Source: JAIOHN01 sp038258185 (lineage in GTDB: Bacteria > Chloroflexota > Anaerolineae > Aggregatilineales > Phototrophicaceae). From it: DNA of 28,275 nt. Made by a program: the position numbers and the translations under genes. Positions 23,835 through 28,275 of this stretch are shown one piece after another. Below the pieces are notes generated by a model. It was not told the DNA's origin and did not search any database. It saw nothing but the letters and a program-made list of their open reading frames with translations. Where the stretch lies: assembly GCA_038258185.1 (NCBI GenBank), contig JBBSQD010000052.1:1-28275 (forward strand), in the 5' to 3' direction. Each line of letters begins with the position of its first letter. Within the stretch, counting starts at the first letter, position 1.

Positions 23835-25395
23835 GCAGCACGATCACTTCCGTGGTCAGCGCCATCACTGCCGCACTCAGGGCTGCGTCCAGCGCACCTT
23901 CCAGAATAACGCGACTGTCGATGATTCCGGCAGCCACCATATCGACATAACCCCCACAGCGCACATCAAAACCAGTGTTCGAGGTCTGTGCTTCGTGCAG
24001 AGCAATCGGCGGGTGGACGCGGCCATGATTGGCGACAATCCGTAAAAATGGCGCTTCCAGTGCCGCCGCAATCACATCGGCGCCATATTTTTGATCTGCA
24101 CCGGCGCAATCGCTGGCGGCCTGCACCGCCGGGATACAACGCACATAGGCCACCCCACCGCCGGGGACAATGCCGCCGGTCACAGCCAGTTCCAAAATGC
24201 GCATGCCTTTCTCGGCCAACTCTTTTTGCTGTTCGCGATCCTTAAACGTCAACGCGCCGACCTTGAGAATGCACAGGCCGCCGGTCAGCCGGGCGATGCG
24301 CAGCTTCAGGCGTTTCCAGTCATCATCAATTTTGATAATCCGGCGCAAGCGTGTTTGCAACGCGGCAACCTGCTGCTGGCGGGTTGCCTGCTCACCTGCA
24401 CCGCCGACGATGGTTAGGGTGTCGCGGCTCAGTGTGATCTGTCGCGCCTGCCCCAGCCAATCCGGGTGCAAACGCTGCGGCATCCGCCCCGTGATGCTGC
24501 TCATAGGCTGTGCGCCGACCAACAGCGCCAGATCATCTAACTCTTCCTGTTTCTGAGCGCTCGTCACGGTGGTGACCGCCACGCCAATTTCCAGCTTGCC
24601 CTGCTGATAATTAATCGTCAGGGTTTCCTGCGCTTCGCCGCTGATCTCCTGTGCCACCAGCAGCAGCGGCACCTTACGCTGGAAAGCCAGCTCCATCACC
24701 GGACGAATCTGGGCAATTTTATCGACTTTTTCCTGAAACACCGCAATTAACGGATTATTCAAAGTGAGGTCTTTGCCACCTTCGGGCATCAGCAGGCGTG
24801 CCGCCGGACGCATCCGCCAGCGGCCACCATCAATATATTCGCGGTCAATGCGCGGCGCGGCATATTCTTCAACCATATACGTGCCATATTCGCCCAGCAC
24901 GTCAAACATCTCACCCAGTACCGCGCTGAGTTCGGTGTCATTGATGGCCGTCATGGCGATCTGCTCAAGTTGTTTCTGGCCGCTGGGTAACTGGCTTTGC
25001 TCGGCAAGTGCCTGTTTTGCCGTAGCGACTCCCAGCGTCATCCCCTGGCGGATCGACATCGGGTTATGACCCGCCGCGATGAGTTTCACCGCGGCACGCA
25101 CCATCGCCGCCGCCAGCACCGCCGCGGTTGCCACGCCATCGCGATACTGATCGCGCACCTGTTGCGCCATACCGCGCAGCAGCATCGCACCCACATCCTG
25201 CCCACGATTCGGCAATTCAGTGATCCGCCGCGCAATCAGACCGGATTCGCTCAGCAATTCCGGTTTACCGGGGCCAATCTGGCTGACCACAACCCCCTGC
25301 TGTGGCCCCAGCGTCACCGCCAACAGATGTTCCAATTGATCCATTCCGCTGGCAATCTGGCGCTGGGATTGTGGCGCGCGTAATAATTTACTCAT
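23824..25395 (-). CDS. Divergent GroEL/Cpn60-like protein without the hydrolytic aspartate
   Basis: 523 aa, full Cpn60 length, aligning across equatorial, intermediate and apical domains. Nucleotide-pocket motifs are partly kept: TLGP at 28-31, D86 in RDGVATAAVL (GroEL D87, but the GDGTTTA threonines are mostly lost), PGGGVA at 411-416 and D493 in IIDS. An ungapped alignment of KVGALT...PGGG to GroEL puts K396 where GroEL has the catalytic D398. The apical GYLSPYF substrate-binding patch and the GFGDRR loop are also replaced, and the C-terminal GGM tail is absent. There is no groES nearby. It is therefore unlikely to be a housekeeping chaperonin; a specialised scaffold or assembly factor is inferred. 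It starts 22 bp after the ABC ATPase and overlaps the propeller gene. Confidence 0.88.
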   Translation of the reverse strand: MSKLLRAPQSQRQIASGMDQLEHLLAVTLGPQQGVVVSQIGPGKPELLSESGLIARRITELPNRGQDVGAMLLRGMAQQVRDQYRDGVATAAVLAAAMVRAAVKLIAAGHNPMSIRQGMTLGVATAKQALAEQSQLPSGQKQLEQIAMTAINDTELSAVLGEMFDVLGEYGTYMVEEYAAPRIDREYIDGGRWRMRPAARLLMPEGGKDLTLNNPLIAVFQEKVDKIAQIRPVMELAFQRKVPLLLVAQEISGEAQETLTINYQQGKLEIGVAVTTVTSAQKQEELDDLALLVGAQPMSSITGRMPQRLHPDWLGQARQITLSRDTLTIVGGAGEQATRQQQVAALQTRLRRIIKIDDDWKRLKLRIARLTGGLCILKVGALTFKDREQQKELAEKGMRILELAVTGGIVPGGGVAYVRCIPAVQAASDCAGADQKYGADVIAAALEAPFLRIVANHGRVHPPIALHEAQTSNTGFDVRCGGYVDMVAAGIIDSRVILEGALDAALSAAVMALTTEVIVLHER

Positions 25396-25417
25396 GATGT
25401 TCTCGCCGCATCAACAT

Positions 25418-26542
25418 TTACTCCGGTATCAGTGCCATTTCAGTTTCGCGGTCAAACAGCAGAATGCGCTGTGGGTTAATCCCCAGCGCCAGATTATCGC
25501 CTTCCAGCAGTTTGTCAGCAGCGCGGTCATCGAGTGTCGCCGTCAGACTGACCGGGGCGTTGCTCAGTTGCAGGCCAACCACCGTCTCACCCAGCAGCGG
25601 CTCCAGGAAATTCACTTCGCCATCCACAATATTGGCGCGGGTCATTTCAAAATCGGACTCGTCACCCGGTCGGGCAAACGCATCCGGGCGGATACCCATT
25701 ACAATCTGCCCCCCATTCCAGCGATCCAACGTGCGTTTCCACTTATCGGGCAGCGGCAGCAGCAGACCCTCACGCTTGAAGTGATAGCTTCCATTGTCGG
25801 AAGTGATCACACCCTCAATCAGATTGATGGGCGGTGAACCCACAAACCCGGCCACAAAGATGCTGGCGGGGTTATCAATCAGGTCTTCGGTGGTGCCGAT
25901 CTGTTGCAGGCGCGAACTCCCCATCACCGCGATGCGATCCCCCATGGCAAACGCCTCGGACTGATCATGGGTGACATATACGCTGGGTTTGCCCTTTTCG
26001 CGATGCACGCTGACAATATCGCGTCGTGCCTTGTGGCGCAGTTTAGGGTCAAGGTTGGACAACGGCTCATCATACAGATATGCATCGGAGTCTTTGACCA
26101 TTGCCCGTGCCAGTGCCACCCGCTGCTGCTCACCGCCGGACAGATCGACCACGTTGAAACGCAGCACTTCGCCCAGACCTAATTTTTCAGCGGCACGTGG
26201 CACGCGTTCCTCGATCACCGCGCGTTTTTCGCCCCGTGCTTCCAGCCCATAAGCGATATTCTGGTAAACATCCATATTGGGATACAGGCCATAATCCTGA
26301 AAGACCATGCCCAGATTACGCTCACGTGGCGGCAGCGTCGTAATATCGCGGCCATTGACGATGACCTGACCGCTGTCAATCGGTTCCAGACCGCAGATCA
26401 TCCGCAGCAGCGTACTTTTGCCGCTGCCCGATGGCCCCAGCAGCACGAAAAATTCGCCATCATCCACGGTAAAGCTCACCTGATCGACAATCAGATTGCT
26501 GCCGAAATGTTTTATGAGATTGCTAACTTGTAATTGTCCCAT
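25418..26542 (-). CDS. MalK/UgpC-type ABC transporter ATPase
   Basis: 374-aa ATPase of carbohydrate (CUT1) or polyol importers. Walker A GPSGSGKST at 36-44, Q-loop in FQDYGLYP, signature LSGGE at 134-138, Walker B with D158-E159, switch H192 in VTHDQ, then a C-terminal TOBE-type regulatory region from about residue 235 (NLIEGV...GIRPDAF). All catalytic residues are intact. It sits 22 bp upstream of the Cpn60-like gene and 49 bp downstream of the DUF624-like gene. A second MalK-type ATPase lies two genes upstream, so the transporter may use an ATPase heterodimer. Binding protein and permeases are not in the window. Confidence 0.92.
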   Translation of the reverse strand: MGQLQVSNLIKHFGSNLIVDQVSFTVDDGEFFVLLGPSGSGKSTLLRMICGLEPIDSGQVIVNGRDITTLPPRERNLGMVFQDYGLYPNMDVYQNIAYGLEARGEKRAVIEERVPRAAEKLGLGEVLRFNVVDLSGGEQQRVALARAMVKDSDAYLYDEPLSNLDPKLRHKARRDIVSVHREKGKPSVYVTHDQSEAFAMGDRIAVMGSSRLQQIGTTEDLIDNPASIFVAGFVGSPPINLIEGVITSDNGSYHFKREGLLLPLPDKWKRTLDRWNGGQIVMGIRPDAFARPGDESDFEMTRANIVDGEVNFLEPLLGETVVGLQLSNAPVSLTATLDDRAADKLLEGDNLALGINPQRILLFDRETEMALIPE

Positions 26543-26591
26543 CCATGCCTCTGTAAATAATCTTTTCAGTAAAATTTGTCCGTTGCTGCAA

Positions 26592-27278
26592 TCAAGCCCT
26601 AAGCCGCGTCCGGCTCACGTAGTTCCACATATAAGTTTGCAGCAGCGCGATAATCACCGGCACCGCCAGAAACAACCCGCCGACCGAAATCGTGCCCAGC
26701 GCCAGACTTAACGCGACTGCCCCACTGATTAGCAAAGCCTGTAACGGATAGCGCCACATCAGGCGGATCGACTCGGCCAGAAGCGTCAGCGGTTGGCGTT
26801 CCGGCGTGGCAGCTGTCAGCGGGCCCCAGTAATTCGCGCACACCAATACCAGCAGCAGCACCAGTTGCAGCACTGCGCTGAGCAGTGTCGTCTGTGCCTG
26901 ATAGGCCACCCAGACGATAAAGCCCACCATTCCGTATAACGGCGCCAGATTTTTATAACCGGCCAGCCACAGGCGACTCAGTTGGTCACGCACGATATAC
27001 GGGCTGATATGCTCATCATCAATCACTAAGGCGACCACACCATACAGCGCCGCCGTGGCCGGGGGCAGCGCCGCCAGCGTATAAATCACCAGCGCAATGC
27101 GCACCACCGATGGCAGTTGATAAAACGCCATCGCGATAATCAGCGGCATCAACTGAAGCGCCCACACCAGATTGAGCAAGACCATGCGTTCAAGCTGGCT
27201 GGCAAACGTGGTAAATGCCGACCATAACGGGCCGCGTTCAACTTCGGTACGAACGCCTGTGTCATCCAGAAACGGCAT
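26592..27278 (-). CDS. DUF624/YesL-like membrane protein
   Basis: 228 aa with about five or six hydrophobic helices (roughly 32-52, 58-84, 112-130, 133-151, 183-203 and 200-220). The N-terminal segment and LNLVWALQLMPLI followed by PPATAALYGVV fit DUF624 (YesL), a family commonly found beside carbohydrate ABC transporters; its role is unknown, possibly an accessory membrane subunit. It starts 3 bp after the stop of the upstream ATPase, with its ribosome site inside that gene's last codons, so the pair is translationally coupled. It is not a BPD-type permease: no EAA coupling loop is visible. Confidence 0.7.
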   Translation of the reverse strand: MPFLDDTGVRTEVERGPLWSAFTTFASQLERMVLLNLVWALQLMPLIIAMAFYQLPSVVRIALVIYTLAALPPATAALYGVVALVIDDEHISPYIVRDQLSRLWLAGYKNLAPLYGMVGFIVWVAYQAQTTLLSAVLQLVLLLVLVCANYWGPLTAATPERQPLTLLAESIRLMWRYPLQALLISGAVALSLALGTISVGGLFLAVPVIIALLQTYMWNYVSRTRLRA

Positions 27279-27281
27279 CAG

Positions 27282-28275
27282 CTAATCCCCATACAACAGG
27301 GATTTCTCCGATTCGGGGTCAAATAAATGGATTTTTTCCATGTTAATCCCCAACGGAATCGTTTGACCTAAATAGCTGGCCGGCAGACGCAGTTTGAACG
27401 TGGCAATATAATCCTTCTCGTCACTATCCAGCGTGCTGAGATAAGCCGCGCATCCGGTTGAAGTCGGCTCGATCTCGTTTAAGACGCCTTCGATGGTGTT
27501 GTCATCCGACACGCTGAAAGGGGCTTTACGCGGCACGTGTAAATCTTCTGGTCGGATACCCAGCTTGACATCTTTATGGATGTATTCCATCACTTTTTCA
27601 CGGAATTGATCCGGCAGACGTGCGCGGAAGGCCTTCGTCTGCACATACACTCCACCGGGGCCACCTTCCACCCGCGCATCAAACAGATTAATGCTCGGCG
27701 CACCGATGAAAAACGCCACAAACAGATTCACTGGCCGGTTGTATAACTCCGACCCGGTGCCGATCTGCTCCAGATTGCCGCTGCGCATCACCGCGATGCG
27801 ATCTCCCAGCGCCATCGCTTCGGACTGATCGTGTGTGACGTAAACGGTTGAGCTGCGTTTTTCCTGATGCAGCGTCATGATATCCTCACGCGCTCCATGT
27901 CGTAACTGCGCATCAAGATTAGACAATGGCTCATCGAACAGATACAGCTCGGCATCACGCACCATTGCTCGTGCCAGCGCCACACGCTGCCGTTCACCAC
28001 CGCTCAATTGGCGCGGCTTGCGTTTCAGCAGCGGCTCAATGCGGAACATCTGCGCGGCATTTTCAACCCGCTCCGTAATCTGCTCGCGGGTAAACCCTCC
28101 GCGCGAGCGCAACCCATAGGCGATATTTTCAAACACATTCATATGCGGGAAAACCGCATAATCCTGAAAGACCATCGCCACATTGCGGTCACGGGGGCGG
28201 ATCTCATTCACCAGACGATCACCGAAATGAATTTCGCCAGAGGTGACTGTTTCCAGCCCCACCAGCAGCCGCAGA
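27282..28275 (-). CDS. MalK-type ABC transporter ATPase, 5'-truncated by window edge
   Basis: The frame is open to the window end (codons upstream of the GTG at 28262 read LRLLVGLET, the normal sequence after Walker A), so the true start lies outside. Visible parts are the Q-loop in FQDYAVFP, signature LSGGERQRVALARAMV, Walker B LYLFDEP, switch histidine in VTHDQ, and a TOBE-type C-terminus with GIRPEDLHVP. It is clearly homologous to, but distinct from, the ATPase at 25418-26542. It is the first visible gene of the tight leftward run leading to the Cpn60-like gene. Confidence 0.93.
   Translation of the reverse strand, partial: LRLLVGLETVTSGEIHFGDRLVNEIRPRDRNVAMVFQDYAVFPHMNVFENIAYGLRSRGGFTREQITERVENAAQMFRIEPLLKRKPRQLSGGERQRVALARAMVRDAELYLFDEPLSNLDAQLRHGAREDIMTLHQEKRSSTVYVTHDQSEAMALGDRIAVMRSGNLEQIGTGSELYNRPVNLFVAFFIGAPSINLFDARVEGGPGGVYVQTKAFRARLPDQFREKVMEYIHKDVKLGIRPEDLHVPRKAPFSVSDDNTIEGVLNEIEPTSTGCAAYLSTLDSDEKDYIATFKLRLPASYLGQTIPLGINMEKIHLFDPESEKSLLYGD

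Noticed and set aside
23824..25395. Housekeeping groEL
   Set aside because: No groES neighbour, GroEL D398 replaced by K, apical binding patch and GGM tail absent. Retained as a divergent Cpn60-like protein instead.
1..28275. CRISPR array, prophage, insertion sequence, tRNA or rRNA
   Set aside because: No regularly spaced direct repeats, transposase or phage protein motifs, or recognisable RNA gene were seen; the repeats found are dispersed palindromes and one gene duplication.

Overview
The window looks like a chromosomal segment of a GC-moderate bacterium that catabolises sugars and inositols. A Chloroflexota lineage (Anaerolineae-like) is my best guess from the mix of families: a single-domain sugar ABC ATPase, GH51, a Cpn60-like paralogue, BNR/PD40 propellers and palindromic intergenic repeats. 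That placement is inference; there is no rRNA or other taxonomic marker here. Gene density is high, most genes are in co-directional runs, and no tRNA, rRNA, CRISPR array, transposase or phage gene was seen.

Left part (1-7862, minus strand): a myo-inositol catabolic operon reading leftwards, iclR-type regulator > iolC > iolB > PD-(D/E)XK nuclease-like gene > iolD > iolG > iolA (cut by the window edge). The nuclease-like gene is strikingly AT-rich and unrelated to inositol metabolism; it looks like an insertion that respects the operon. iolE is not seen in the window.

Control region (7863-8241): the only gene-free stretch over 300 bp. It holds three TTTGTTG/CAACAAA half-sites (probable IclR-family operator), a near-consensus sigma-70 promoter firing rightwards, and a GAATTC-centred foldback repeat.

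Divergent operon (8242-12415, plus strand): a second inositol-dehydrogenase-like oxidoreductase, then a periplasmic binding protein, permease and single-domain ATPase of the ribose/fructose/inositol ABC class. The likely logic is uptake of a cyclitol or sugar to the right and its breakdown to the left, both controlled by the regulator between them.

Middle (12416-17496): mostly single genes. These are an unrecognised 118-aa protein, a YetF-like membrane protein with an added zinc ribbon, a YdeI/OmdA-family protein, a PhnA-like membrane protein followed by a tiny UPF0391 membrane protein (minus strand), and a GH51 alpha-L-arabinofuranosidase.

Right part (17529-28275, minus strand): reading leftwards, a MalK-type ABC ATPase (cut by the edge), a DUF624/YesL-like membrane protein, a second MalK-type ATPase, a divergent GroEL/Cpn60-like protein lacking the ATP-hydrolysis aspartate, a BNR/YCF48-like propeller with no signal peptide, a flavin-dependent-halogenase-like oxidoreductase, and two tandem exported PD40 propellers that are recent duplicates. 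The ATPase-Cpn60-propeller core is tightly packed, and this cluster is the best candidate for an undescribed system. A family of short palindromes with core GGACAyGGCATGCCrTGTCC occurs four times, each time between co-directional genes.
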